A stretch of 64,000 nt of DNA, from NCBI GenBank assembly GCA_964539305.1, contig CAZIIM010000007.1:5566-69565 (forward strand). Direction: 5' to 3'. Source of the stretch: CAZNUM01 sp964539305 (lineage in GTDB: Bacteria > Fidelibacterota > Marinisomatia > Marinisomatales > TCS55). A program made the position numbers and the translations under genes. Below the pieces are notes generated by a model. The model did no database searches, was not told where the DNA came from, and saw only the letters and a program-made list of their open reading frames with translations. Positions within the stretch are counted from its first letter, which is position 1. Every line of letters starts with the position of its first letter. This document shows, piece by piece, positions 1-8,079 of the stretch.

Positions 1-399
1 GTGAAATTCATTAAGGAAACGGCTCATGACGTTTCTGAATTTTATGATATGGATATTTCGTCAGGAAAGGCTGTCTTCAGCAACATTGGGAAAGGTGGCA
101 GTGCCACCGCGGGCCGAACCGTGTATAATGCAAAATGCAGTAGTTGCCATGGTTCCGATGGGACCAAAATAAACATCTACTGTAAAGGGGAATACCTGGG
201 TGATATGTTTCGGAATGATCCGCATGAAATCCAGCATAAAGCCATTTGGGGTATGCCCTACGATGCTGAACACGTGGCAGCTGGTTGCGCGGATGCGGGC
301 ATGATGCCTGCCCAAGATATCACGGATCAGGACATCCGGGATATGATGGTTATGGGACAGGATACCACCGCATTCCCTGGGGGCGAAGAAGAGGAATAA
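1..399 (+). CDS. c-type cytochrome, 5' end beyond window
   Basis: This is the C-terminal part of a small haem c protein, probably a periplasmic or membrane-anchored electron carrier. The haem-binding CSSCH motif lies at residues 46-50 of the visible part. Met102 in MMPAQ is a good candidate for the distal axial ligand, and Met85 in GMP is an alternative. The tail is acidic and ends in four Glu. The frame is open at base 1, where a GTG could be an internal valine, and no signal peptide is visible, so the true start is most likely outside the window. The redox partner is unknown. A strong hairpin follows downstream. Confidence 0.8.
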   Translation: MKFIKETAHDVSEFYDMDISSGKAVFSNIGKGGSATAGRTVYNAKCSSCHGSDGTKINIYCKGEYLGDMFRNDPHEIQHKAIWGMPYDAEHVAAGCADAGMMPAQDITDQDIRDMMVMGQDTTAFPGGEEEE

Positions 400-437
400 A
401 ACTACCTGTATTATACACTCTCCTTCATTCTAGTCTG

Positions 438-483
438 TATCAAGAGTTGCCTCTCTGTTTCGGCAGGGAGGCAATTCTTGATA
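438..483. terminator. 20-bp inverted repeat between convergent genes
   Basis: Arms at 438-457 and 464-483 pair over 20 bp with only two G-U wobbles around a TTTCGG loop. It lies between the cytochrome c stop and the convergent pabB stop, so it could end both transcripts. Neither side has an immediate T-tract, which makes it an atypical intrinsic terminator. A 3'-stabilising hairpin or a dispersed repeat are alternatives. Confidence 0.55.
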
Positions 484-579
484 TAAGCAAAAACTGCTTT
501 TTATTGGTTTGTTGAAAGTATGTCTTTCCATCCAGATAGATGTGTAATAATGCACAGGATTTGCGAAAACACAGGTGTA

Positions 580-1545
580 TTAACAGGGGATATAGACTTT
601 CTGTATTAATTCTTCGTATTCCTTCCGCGGGTCGCTGTCGGCCGTAATACCACCGCCGCTGCGGAATTGCAGACCCTGTTCTGTCTTTTCAATAAAACGG
701 ATATTGACGGCACTGTCCAGGTTAATCCCGTCGAAAACACCGAAGATCCCCGTAAAATAACCACGATCCATTTTTTCTGCTTTTGCAATCAGGTCCACCG
801 TCTTCTGTTTCGGGGCGCCGCTGATGGAACCGGCAGGGAGCAATTGAACCAGCAGCGTCCCGATCGTTTCCTGCCAACGGGAGGGTAGGGTCCCCCGAAT
901 CTCCGAGCTGACCTGGAGTAAATCGGTTTGATTCGTGTGAATTTCAGTGATAAACCGGAATTTGGTGACTTCAATCTGTTCTGCGACAATCGCAAGATCA
1001 TTCCTTAACAGGTCTACAATGGTATTATGTTCCCAGGTCTCTTTACGGTCCGCCAGAACGAGGCGCCGGGCGTCGGGAAGATCTGCTGGAATCGTTCCCT
1101 TCATGGGATAGGTATAAATAAATCCGCCGTCAGTCCGGACAAAGCATTCCGGAGAAAAAAGGATGAACTGATCCTTGTAATACAGCTTGTAGGGCGCCCT
1201 GGCGGCGGCATACAGATCCCGCAGGTTTGCATCACTTTTAATTCGCGTGGGGAATGTCAGGTTCAAAAGGTAGGTGTTTCCGCTCTGGAGGTTCTTTTTT
1301 ACGCGTTCATAAGCCATCAGATAGCTTTCGTAGGAGGGGGGGTCGAGGTCCAGCGATGGCTTTAAAAGGGGAGGCGATGACGGTTCATGGGTTGAGTCGG
1401 GTAGCTGGTAAAAAATGTTTTCCGATTCCAGGGCTTCCAGGGGAAACAGGACCGGTTTTTTCAATTCAAAATCGAAGAGGAACAGGAATGGCTTACCCCG
1501 GGCTCCCCAGGCATTGGCGGTAGCTGTGAATTCTTCCAGAGTCAT
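580..1545 (-). CDS. pabB: aminodeoxychorismate synthase component I
   Basis: Chorismate-utilising enzyme that, with PabA ammonia, makes 4-amino-4-deoxychorismate for p-aminobenzoate and folate. The PMKGT motif has Lys149, the residue typical of PabB, where anthranilate synthase TrpE has Ala. Other signatures are LPAGSISGAPK, GYFTGIFG and SGGGITADSDP. At 321 aa it is the short form, lacking most of the N-terminal lobe of the longer E. coli enzyme. Its ATG overlaps the pabA stop as ATGA, implying coupled translation. No aminodeoxychorismate lyase (pabC) is adjacent. folB and folK occur about 57 kb away in this window. Confidence 0.92.
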   Translation of the reverse strand: MTLEEFTATANAWGARGKPFLFLFDFELKKPVLFPLEALESENIFYQLPDSTHEPSSPPLLKPSLDLDPPSYESYLMAYERVKKNLQSGNTYLLNLTFPTRIKSDANLRDLYAAARAPYKLYYKDQFILFSPECFVRTDGGFIYTYPMKGTIPADLPDARRLVLADRKETWEHNTIVDLLRNDLAIVAEQIEVTKFRFITEIHTNQTDLLQVSSEIRGTLPSRWQETIGTLLVQLLPAGSISGAPKQKTVDLIAKAEKMDRGYFTGIFGVFDGINLDSAVNIRFIEKTEQGLQFRSGGGITADSDPRKEYEELIQKVYIPC

Positions 1546-2120
1546 TTCAGGTGGACAAAATTTTTTAGGATTGCCAGACCGTGTTCCGTAATATGGGATT
1601 CGGGGTGGAACTGAAGGCCAAATACAGGTCTGTTCTTCAATTGGATCGCCATGATGATCCCTGCCTCCGATTGAGCAATGATTTCCAGATCGTTTGGAAA
1701 AGGATCCGGTGCCAATGCCCAGGAGTGGTACAACCCGACGTGAAACTGGGGTGGCAGCCCGTTAAAGAGGGGTGTAGGTTTGATCGTTTTGAGAAGGGCG
1801 GCCTGCCCGTGGACTACGGGATTCAGATTGAAAAGGCGACCTGAGAAGTACAGGCCGATGGCCTGGAGTCCGAGGCAAATGCCCAGGATTGGTTTCGTTT
1901 CGTGAAAAGCATCCAGCACATCAAAAAGAGGCGGATAATCCTCCGGTAAACCGGGTCCCGGAGAAAGAATCAGTTTATCATAAGTACGAACTTTTAACAG
2001 GGTCAATTCTTTCGTTTCAATCACATCCAGACGATAATAACCGATCTTTCTCAGTCCATCCACAATATTGTAGGTGAATGAATCGTTATTATCCAGCAAT
2101 AAAATTTTAAACGGGTCCAT
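1542..2120 (-). CDS. pabA: glutamine amidotransferase, PabA/TrpG type
   Basis: Class I glutamine amidotransferase that releases ammonia for the downstream synthase. LGICLGLQAIG carries the nucleophile Cys82, and FHPES supplies His172 and Glu174, completing the triad. At 192 aa it is full length. It overlaps pabB by 4 bases on the minus strand. Sequence alone does not separate PabA from TrpG in this family; the neighbouring PMKGT-type PabB decides the role. The 192-bp divergent space up to 2312 should hold promoters for this operon and for the plus-strand methyltransferase, but no clear consensus was seen. Confidence 0.92.
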   Translation of the reverse strand: MDPFKILLLDNNDSFTYNIVDGLRKIGYYRLDVIETKELTLLKVRTYDKLILSPGPGLPEDYPPLFDVLDAFHETKPILGICLGLQAIGLYFSGRLFNLNPVVHGQAALLKTIKPTPLFNGLPPQFHVGLYHSWALAPDPFPNDLEIIAQSEAGIIMAIQLKNRPVFGLQFHPESHITEHGLAILKNFVHLK

Positions 2121-2312
2121 ATTGATCCGGTTTGGATTGCTACTTGTGAGTGAAAAGGGATTAAAAACGGGAGAAATCTACAACCGGCACAGGAAATTGT
2201 AAGGCGGATTGACTGGTGCCGCGTGGGTGCTCTTCTGTTGCAGTCCTGAAACTAAACTGATGTGGATGTAAAGATTCCTTCATAAAATTGACCGTAACGA
2301 AAAGGGAAAACC

Positions 2313-2951
2313 ATGGGATGTTGTCAGTGTCAGGGCATCGAAAAGATGTTCAATAAAAAAACGGCCTTACGGGAATTAAAAAAATATAAAAAGAAAGGCC
2401 CCTCTAAAACGACTCGCCTGTTGCTGGAGGCGATTGAAACACAGGGAATTCAGGATCAGGAATTTTTGGATATTGGTGGTGGCGTGGGGGCCATTCAATT
2501 TCATTTACTGGACCGGGGGGCCCGGAAGGGAACCAGCATTGATGCCTCCTCTGCTTACTTGGAAGTGGCTCAGGAGGAGGCCCATCAACGGGGTGTGGAC
2601 CATCGCATGGAATTTAAGCACGGTGATTTTACGACTGTTGCCACGGATGCGGATGGAGCCGATATTGTAACCCTGGATCGGGTGATCTGTTGTTACGATG
2701 ATATGACTGCCTTGGTGGGACTTTCCTCCAGGTTGGCGAAAAAAGTCTATGGTGTGGTGTATTTACGGGATGAATGGTGGACGAAACTGGCCCGCCCGAT
2801 CCTGAACCTTTACCCTAAAATTATGGGCAGTCCTTTCCGTGTTTTCGTCCATCCGACAGAGGATGTGGAAACCATCATCCGGGGGAACGGGTTTAAACGG
2901 TATTTCTATAGCACAACTTTTATCTGGCAGGTGGCCGTATTCGCCCGGTGA
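2313..2951 (+). CDS. class I SAM-dependent methyltransferase
   Basis: Rossmann-type methyltransferase of 212 aa. Motif I is FLDIGGGVGA at residues 51-60, the usual S-adenosylmethionine loop. The N-terminus carries a Cys-rich CCQCQGIE segment, which favours this start over the ATG at 2346, since that one would remove it. The first 35 residues are very basic. The substrate cannot be told from the sequence; there is some general resemblance to BchM/UbiE-like enzymes. It is followed 20 bases later by a membrane hydroxylase, so the two may modify the same lipid. That link is inference. Confidence 0.75.
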   Translation: MGCCQCQGIEKMFNKKTALRELKKYKKKGPSKTTRLLLEAIETQGIQDQEFLDIGGGVGAIQFHLLDRGARKGTSIDASSAYLEVAQEEAHQRGVDHRMEFKHGDFTTVATDADGADIVTLDRVICCYDDMTALVGLSSRLAKKVYGVVYLRDEWWTKLARPILNLYPKIMGSPFRVFVHPTEDVETIIRGNGFKRYFYSTTFIWQVAVFAR

Positions 2952-2971
2952 ACACAAGACCCTGATCACGC

Positions 2972-3799
2972 ATGGAATTCACTTCTGAAACAACGCTGCG
3001 GTTTTCCGTTTTTCTGGGCGTGTTTCTTTTGATGGCCCTTTGGGAAGTCCTGACACCACGAAGACAGCCGGTTGTCTCCAGGCCACGGCGCTGGCTGATT
3101 AATCTAAGTCTAATTGTGTTTAACGCCTTCTTGGTTCGGCTGACGGTAGGAGCCCTGGCCTTTTCAGCGGCGATCCTGGCCCGTGAACAGGGGTGGGGAC
3201 TGTTTCATTACGTATCCCTTCCTCCGTGGATCAGTATGGTGGGAAGCCTTCTGATCCTGGATTTTTCCATTTACCTGCAACACGTTGTTTTCCATGCCGT
3301 ACCTCTGTTCTGGCGTCTGCACCGGGTTCACCACGCTGACCTGGATTTTGATGTGACAACGGGCCTTCGGTTTCACCCCCTGGAAATCCTGCTGTCCCTG
3401 GTATTCAAAGCAGCAATCATCCTCCTCATTGGCGCACCACCTCTCGCTGTTGTACTGTTTGAAATGATCCTGAATGCCGCCTCCCAGTTCAATCACGGCA
3501 ATGTCTCCATCCCCGTGAAAGTGGATCGTTGGCTAAGAGGGGTCATCGTAACACCCGATATGCACCGGATCCATCACTCGGTACTTGTGGACGAAACGAA
3601 TTCCAATTTCGGCTTTTCTGTTTCCTGGTGGGATCGGTTATGCGGAACCTATAAAGCTGAACCTGAAAAAGGGCAGACTCAAATGGAAATCGGACTCAGG
3701 GAATTTCGAAATCCAAAAAAGCTTGGTTTAGGCAACCTGATGCTGTTGCCCTTTCAGGGAAGGCTGGGATCTTACAGTTTTCAGAAGAACACCAATTAA
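2972..3799 (+). CDS. fatty acid hydroxylase / sterol desaturase family protein
   Basis: Integral membrane di-iron oxygenase family. Three His clusters are present: QHVVFH, HRVHHAD and HRIHHS, the pattern that binds the two irons. Several hydrophobic segments lie before and between them. Members hydroxylate or desaturate sterols, fatty acids or sphingoid bases, and the substrate here is unknown. It starts 20 bases after the methyltransferase stop on the same strand, which suggests a two-gene unit acting on a membrane lipid. At 275 aa it is normal for the family. Confidence 0.85.
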   Translation: MEFTSETTLRFSVFLGVFLLMALWEVLTPRRQPVVSRPRRWLINLSLIVFNAFLVRLTVGALAFSAAILAREQGWGLFHYVSLPPWISMVGSLLILDFSIYLQHVVFHAVPLFWRLHRVHHADLDFDVTTGLRFHPLEILLSLVFKAAIILLIGAPPLAVVLFEMILNAASQFNHGNVSIPVKVDRWLRGVIVTPDMHRIHHSVLVDETNSNFGFSVSWWDRLCGTYKAEPEKGQTQMEIGLREFRNPKKLGLGNLMLLPFQGRLGSYSFQKNTN

Positions 3800-3923
3800 G
3801 CTGAACAGAACCTCCTTCCGCATTTCAATCCGAGCAAATATCAATTATGTTTAAATGTCACCTGGGCGACAATTTCCCGATCGAGCTCATTTTAACTTAG
3901 ATTAGATAACTAGGAGCAATCGC

Positions 3924-4316
3924 ATGGACCGACGTGAATTTCTCGTAAAAATTCCGGGCTTATTGGCTTTACCTCTCATTATTGAGTCCTACGCCTGCGA
4001 AGATAAAATGGACTCTTACGGTGATGGAGAGGATACCAATACAACCAGTGAAACATTCAGTGTGACTTCCACCACCAACAGCGGGCATAATCATTCCATC
4101 TTCATTCGTTATGCCGACGTGAGTGATCCTCCCATGTCCGGTAAAACCATTACCAGTTCTTCCAATAATTACCACACCCATACCGTAACATTGACGGCCG
4201 CTGATTATACGGCTTTAAAGAATGGTGACACGATCGTGAAAACCTCCTCTTCGGACGGGGGGCACACCCATAATTTCACTATCGTCGTTCCCAGTGATTC
4301 CACCACCATGAATTGA
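3924..4316 (+). CDS. Tat-signal periplasmic protein with three His-x-His motifs
   Basis: Small exported protein of 130 aa. The N-terminus DRREFLVKIPG followed by a hydrophobic stretch resembles a twin-arginine signal. Cys25 ends the hydrophobic region, but SYAC is a poor lipobox. The mature part is rich in Ser/Thr and carries GHNHS, YHTHT and GHTHN, each inside a beta-strand-like segment, suggesting a metal-binding beta-sandwich. Twin-arginine export would fit a protein that folds or loads metal before export. AGGAG lies 8 bases before the ATG. Function is not recognised. Confidence 0.65.
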   Translation: MDRREFLVKIPGLLALPLIIESYACEDKMDSYGDGEDTNTTSETFSVTSTTNSGHNHSIFIRYADVSDPPMSGKTITSSSNNYHTHTVTLTAADYTALKNGDTIVKTSSSDGGHTHNFTIVVPSDSTTMN

Positions 4317-4410
4317 GGATTCCACCCCGGGGGGGCTGGATATTGCTGTTTTACCCTCCCACTGTTAACTCGCCCAGGGTATTTTCCCCTGAATGTACGT
4401 AGGGGGTACT

Positions 4411-4569
4411 ATGAAAGACGTAAGCTTATGTTCTTTTCTTTTTTTATTTGCCCTATTCCTCACTGCCTGTGCTGTTTGAATCCCACTTAAGGTGACTCCC
4501 CTGCGGGTTAAAAATGAGGGAAACAAATCAGAAATTCATGTGTATTTAACGACTGAATCCGGATTTTAA
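4411..4569 (+). pseudogene. small lipoprotein frame interrupted by TGA
   Basis: An AGGGGG ribosome-binding site precedes ATG 4411. The first 22 codons encode a clean lipoprotein signal peptide with lipobox LTAC. Codon 23 is TGA (4477-4479), after which the same frame stays open for 29 more codons to TAA at 4567 and reads like a short secreted domain. Other genes here use TGA as a stop, so this is probably a broken small lipoprotein, or a 22-aa lipopeptide followed by chance frame. It is the only gene-like content of the 343-base space 4317-4659. Confidence 0.4.
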
Positions 4570-4659
4570 TTCTATTCCAATTTGTAAAGATTATTTACAT
4601 TGAATCCTTCACAAACCGTGTTTTAGGGTCAATGCCATTGGACCGATTGTAGTCAGCTT

Positions 4660-6429
4660 ATGAAAAAACAGAACCAGAACCAGACGGAAGCCGCCAAAAC
4701 CGGGAAAAGCGACAGTGAATTCAAGCTGCTGATTGTGGACGATGATCCGGCGATTGTTGATCTGATCCGTTTATTTTTAAAGCCGGAAAAATTCCAGGTG
4801 GATACAGCCTTTAACGGGAAGGAAGCCCTGGATAAAATCAATAAAAACAGTGGATATGATCTGCTGATCCTGGACATTATGATGCCCGAAATGGATGGGC
4901 TGGAGGCGACCCGGGTCATCCGAAAACAACTGACACCTTTCGAATTGCCGATTCTGATTGTTTCAGCCCTGGCCGAATCGCAGAATGTGGCAACTGCCCT
5001 GGGCTTGGGAGCGAACGACTACATTACCAAACCTATTAACAAGATTGAATTACTGGCGCGTATCAGGAATCTCCTATCCCTGAAACAATTTTACGAACTG
5101 GCCAAAGCCAATGAACGTCTGGTGGTTCACCAGACGCTTTATGACCATCTGACCGCTCTTCCAAACCGGAATTTTCTGATTAAGCATTTTCCCACCATGG
5201 TTTCAAAGACCAGCAAAAAGAAGGGGATGGCGGTTTTGTTGATGAATATTGACCGTTTTCGGTCCGTGAACAATTCCCTTGGTCATAATGTGGGCGATTT
5301 TTATCTCCGGGAAATAGCCCAGCACCTAGGGAGTATCCTTCATCAGGATGATCTTCTGGCCCGTCTTTACACGGATACTTTTGTCGTGATCAAATTTGGT
5401 CTGGATCTGGGAAAGGATCTGATCAAGCAGATTCAACCCTTTGCCAACGAATTACTGGATGTAATCCGTCAGCCAGTGACGATTGATCAATATGAATTAA
5501 AATTGAGTGCTGGCATGGGAGTTGCCTTTTACCCCTCAGATGCCCACACCATGGAGGATCTGATTCGCCTGGCGGATTCCGCCATGTACACGGCGAAAGA
5601 AAAAAGCAAGAATTCAATCGTATTTTATTCCAAGATCGCCCATCAAAAAGAGACCAAAATCTTTACGCTGGAACACCGGCTGGAAGAAGCCATGAAGAAA
5701 AATGAATTCGTGCTCCATTACCAGCCCCAGATAGATCTCTCCACCGGAAAAGTGGCCGGTGTGGAAGCATTGTTGCGGTGGAATCACCCGGAAGAAGGTT
5801 TGATTCCGCCGGAGCGGTTCATTCCCTTTGCGGAAGAAACGGGAATCATTATTCCCCTGAGCGAATGGGTATTGGAACAGGCCTGCACCCAGAATAAAAA
5901 GTGGCAGGATGCCGGATTACCGCCTCTGCGGATCGGCGTAAATTTTTCACCCCAGCATTTTCATAATGTGCATATTCTGGATTTCGTAAAAAAGATTCTG
6001 GATAAAACGAAGCTGGACCCGAATTACCTGGAACTGGAGATTACGGAAGGAACCATTATGTCCAATATCGAGGAAGCGGTGGAAACCCTGTTTAAACTGA
6101 AGGACATGGGTGTCAGGATTTCGATCGATGATTTTGGAACGGGCTATTCTTCCCTGAATTATTTAAAACAACTTCCGGTCGATTCCCTGAAAATTGATCA
6201 GTCATTCATTACCCGGGATATTGCCATTGACCGTCAGGTCCGGGCCATTATTGCTTCCATTATCAAGCTGGGCCATAGCCTCAACCTGAATGTGATTGCC
6301 GAAGGAGTGGAGACGGAAGATCAGGTAAAATATTTACAGGAAAATTATTGTAATGAAATCCAGGGGTTTTATTTCAGCAAACCCCAGGCCCCGAACCAAC
6401 TAGTACCTTATCTGGAAAATCAGGCTTAA
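4660..6429 (+). CDS. response regulator with degenerate GGDEF and intact EAL domain
   Basis: Cytoplasmic three-domain signalling protein of 589 aa. The receiver domain (about 20-145) has the acidic cluster VDDD and phospho-acceptor Asp72 in LILDIMMPEMDG. The GGDEF domain (about 165-325) reads RLYTDTF at residues 235-241 in place of RxGGDEF, so cyclase activity is probably lost. The EAL domain (about 345-589) keeps EAL at 369-371, LEITE, DDFGTGYSSL, KID and AEGVET, so it should hydrolyse cyclic di-GMP. The degenerate GGDEF may act as a GTP sensor. No histidine kinase is adjacent, so the input is unknown. Confidence 0.88.
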   Translation: MKKQNQNQTEAAKTGKSDSEFKLLIVDDDPAIVDLIRLFLKPEKFQVDTAFNGKEALDKINKNSGYDLLILDIMMPEMDGLEATRVIRKQLTPFELPILIVSALAESQNVATALGLGANDYITKPINKIELLARIRNLLSLKQFYELAKANERLVVHQTLYDHLTALPNRNFLIKHFPTMVSKTSKKKGMAVLLMNIDRFRSVNNSLGHNVGDFYLREIAQHLGSILHQDDLLARLYTDTFVVIKFGLDLGKDLIKQIQPFANELLDVIRQPVTIDQYELKLSAGMGVAFYPSDAHTMEDLIRLADSAMYTAKEKSKNSIVFYSKIAHQKETKIFTLEHRLEEAMKKNEFVLHYQPQIDLSTGKVAGVEALLRWNHPEEGLIPPERFIPFAEETGIIIPLSEWVLEQACTQNKKWQDAGLPPLRIGVNFSPQHFHNVHILDFVKKILDKTKLDPNYLELEITEGTIMSNIEEAVETLFKLKDMGVRISIDDFGTGYSSLNYLKQLPVDSLKIDQSFITRDIAIDRQVRAIIASIIKLGHSLNLNVIAEGVETEDQVKYLQENYCNEIQGFYFSKPQAPNQLVPYLENQA

Positions 6430-6665
6430 AAAAGAAACGACTTTTTGGGTTGAGGATCTGTGGTTTCGTAATTGTCCAAAGGATAGTTTAACGCGTTAAT
6501 CATGAATATCCTTCCACACTATTCGGACGGCGTTTTTAACTTATCGCCTGGATTTCGGGGGTAGATGAGGAAAAATCCGTTTGTTTACGTTAACCGAGAC
6601 AGGCGAAAATTTCCGGAGCAGGTGAAATAAGAGGTTGAGTTTAACAGCGAGGTTAAAGAGGTCCA

Positions 6666-6899
6666 ATGAATAAGAAAAAGCGACTGGTTTTAAAGAAACA
6701 TCGTCGAAATATTGCCCGCATGAAACGTATTAAATTGGAGGTACTGGCCCGTCAGGCAACCGCCCGGAAAAAAGCGGAATCGGCGCCTTCCAAACCTGCA
6801 CCTGAAAAACCCAAAAAAGCCAAAGCAACCAAATCCACAGCCAAAAAGACGACCAAGAAACCAGCTGCCAAGGCAGCCGCTAAGGCCAAAACCGATTAA
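6666..6899 (+). CDS. highly basic Lys/Ala-rich protein with histone H1-like tail
   Basis: A 77-aa protein made almost wholly of Lys, Arg, Ala, Thr and Pro. The first 30 residues (MNKKKRLVLKKHRRNIARMK) resemble ribosome-associated basic peptides. The C-terminal half is a low-complexity run of Lys-Pro-Ala-Ala-Lys-like blocks, as in bacterial histone H1-like proteins. An AGAGG site lies just before the ATG. It probably binds nucleic acid, either nucleoid DNA or rRNA, but this is inference from composition. The 236 bases before it hold a perfect 12-bp palindrome at 6488-6499 and no other gene. Confidence 0.65.
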   Translation: MNKKKRLVLKKHRRNIARMKRIKLEVLARQATARKKAESAPSKPAPEKPKKAKATKSTAKKTTKKPAAKAAAKAKTD

Positions 6900-6913
6900 T
6901 CCGGGCCTCGTCC

Positions 6914-7126
6914 ATTTTTAACTGGAAGATCCGAATCGGACTGGGGATCGTTCTGTTCATCGGAATGATTGGTTCATTTGTTGACGCTTACCTATTGAAA
7001 CAGGGAGGTGAGAAATTCAACCATATCATCATTCTGGGGATTCTTTTTGCCCTTGCAGCCATGCGTCAACTGCAGAAAGCAATCGAAAAAAACGACGATT
7101 CAGAGCCGCCAGCCGGTGATGCATAA
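6914..7126 (+). CDS. possible two-TM small membrane protein, start uncertain
   Basis: The frame is open from 6884 to TAA at 7124-7126. It encodes two hydrophobic segments, the first near IGLGIVLFIGMIGSF and the second near HIIILGILFALAAM, with an acidic C-terminus. This looks coding, yet there is no ATG/GTG/TTG before the first membrane segment. The first ATG (6965) falls inside it, and the ATT at 6914 is a rare start type. It sits right after the basic protein in the -1 frame. Either a rare start codon is used, or there is a sequence error, or the gene is shorter (53 aa from 6965). Confidence 0.4.
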   Translation: MFNWKIRIGLGIVLFIGMIGSFVDAYLLKQGGEKFNHIIILGILFALAAMRQLQKAIEKNDDSEPPAGDA

Positions 7127-7169
7127 ACTTGTTTTAATTTAAAAAATCTTTGCCTATAATTTCGCTCTT

Positions 7170-7943
7170 ATGCGTGAGGCAGTTCACCATTATCTTACCC
7201 AGGAACAACCTTTCGTCCTCTTTGGGCCGGCTCATATAACCGGTTTGGTTATTTCCCTTATTCTGGCGATCGGGCTGCCGATCTATGCCAAAAAGAAATT
7301 AAACGGTCGTCAGCAGCAGATTGTGGGTACCGTTCTGGGATTCATTGTCATGTCCAACTATCTGATCTGGGTCGTGCTGGAATTAATCGCTGGTACCTTC
7401 GATGTAACGAAACATCTTCCTTTCCACCTGTGCCGGTTTGCAAACCTGATTACACCATTGGTCCTGTGGAAACGGAATTACAGGTTGTACGAAATATTGT
7501 ATTTCTGGGGTTTGTCGGGAGTTTTACAGAGCGCCTTTACGCCAGACATTGTCCAGGGATTCCCCCATTTTCATTTTTTCCGGTTTTTTGTCGGGCACAA
7601 CGGACTGGTAGTGGCCGTCATCTACACCACGGTCGTCTACAATATGCGACCCTCCTACAAAAGTTTGTGGAGAGCCTTCGCCGCCCTGAATATTTTCCTG
7701 GTGGTTGCTCTCGGAGTCAACCTGATTCTCGGAACCAATTATTTCTGGATCCTGGGAAAACCACCCGTTCCCTCCATTCTGGACTACATGGGTCCCTGGC
7801 CCTGGTATATTCTAACAGCGGAATTTGTGGCCCTGATTCATTTTGGGGCAGCTTATCTGCCCTTCGTTTTTCTCCGGCGGAAAGAATACCGGCAGGCTGC
7901 CCTGGCTGAAGACGGTGTCCCCGTTAAAACAGAAACACTTTAA
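7170..7943 (+). CDS. TIGR02206 (YwaF-like) integral membrane protein
   Basis: Polytopic membrane protein of 257 aa with about six or seven hydrophobic segments. It carries the features of the TIGR02206/YwaF family: LPFHLCRFAN after the third segment, a Gln and TPDI pair after the next, and the conserved GTNYFWI...KPP...LD...GPWPWY block. The family has no established biochemical role. The C-terminal 25 residues are polar and probably cytoplasmic. It stands alone with 136 bases before the next gene. Confidence 0.8.
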   Translation: MREAVHHYLTQEQPFVLFGPAHITGLVISLILAIGLPIYAKKKLNGRQQQIVGTVLGFIVMSNYLIWVVLELIAGTFDVTKHLPFHLCRFANLITPLVLWKRNYRLYEILYFWGLSGVLQSAFTPDIVQGFPHFHFFRFFVGHNGLVVAVIYTTVVYNMRPSYKSLWRAFAALNIFLVVALGVNLILGTNYFWILGKPPVPSILDYMGPWPWYILTAEFVALIHFGAAYLPFVFLRRKEYRQAALAEDGVPVKTETL

Positions 7944-8079
7944 TTCCAGTCTCATTCACTTCCCGGCGGTGTGATACTTCCATGAATGTATCCCTCCGTA
8001 TTATTCACTGCAATTATCTGACTTTCCTGAATAATTTCCGAAATAGGATAAGTCATTTTTCAGGGAATTAATTACCATC

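Noticed and set aside
4477..4530. Selenocysteine readthrough at the TGA of the small lipoprotein
   Set aside because: The bases after TGA form only short 3-4 bp stems, with no convincing SECIS hairpin, and no selenocysteine genes are near.
6488..6499. Palindrome TTAACGCGTTAA as an operator
   Set aside because: Single copy, no promoter beside it, and such 12-bp palindromes can occur by chance; kept only as a note.
6884..6899. Programmed -1 frameshift from the basic protein into the following frame
   Set aside because: No slippery heptamer of the X XXY YYZ type is present before the stop, and no pairing structure follows.
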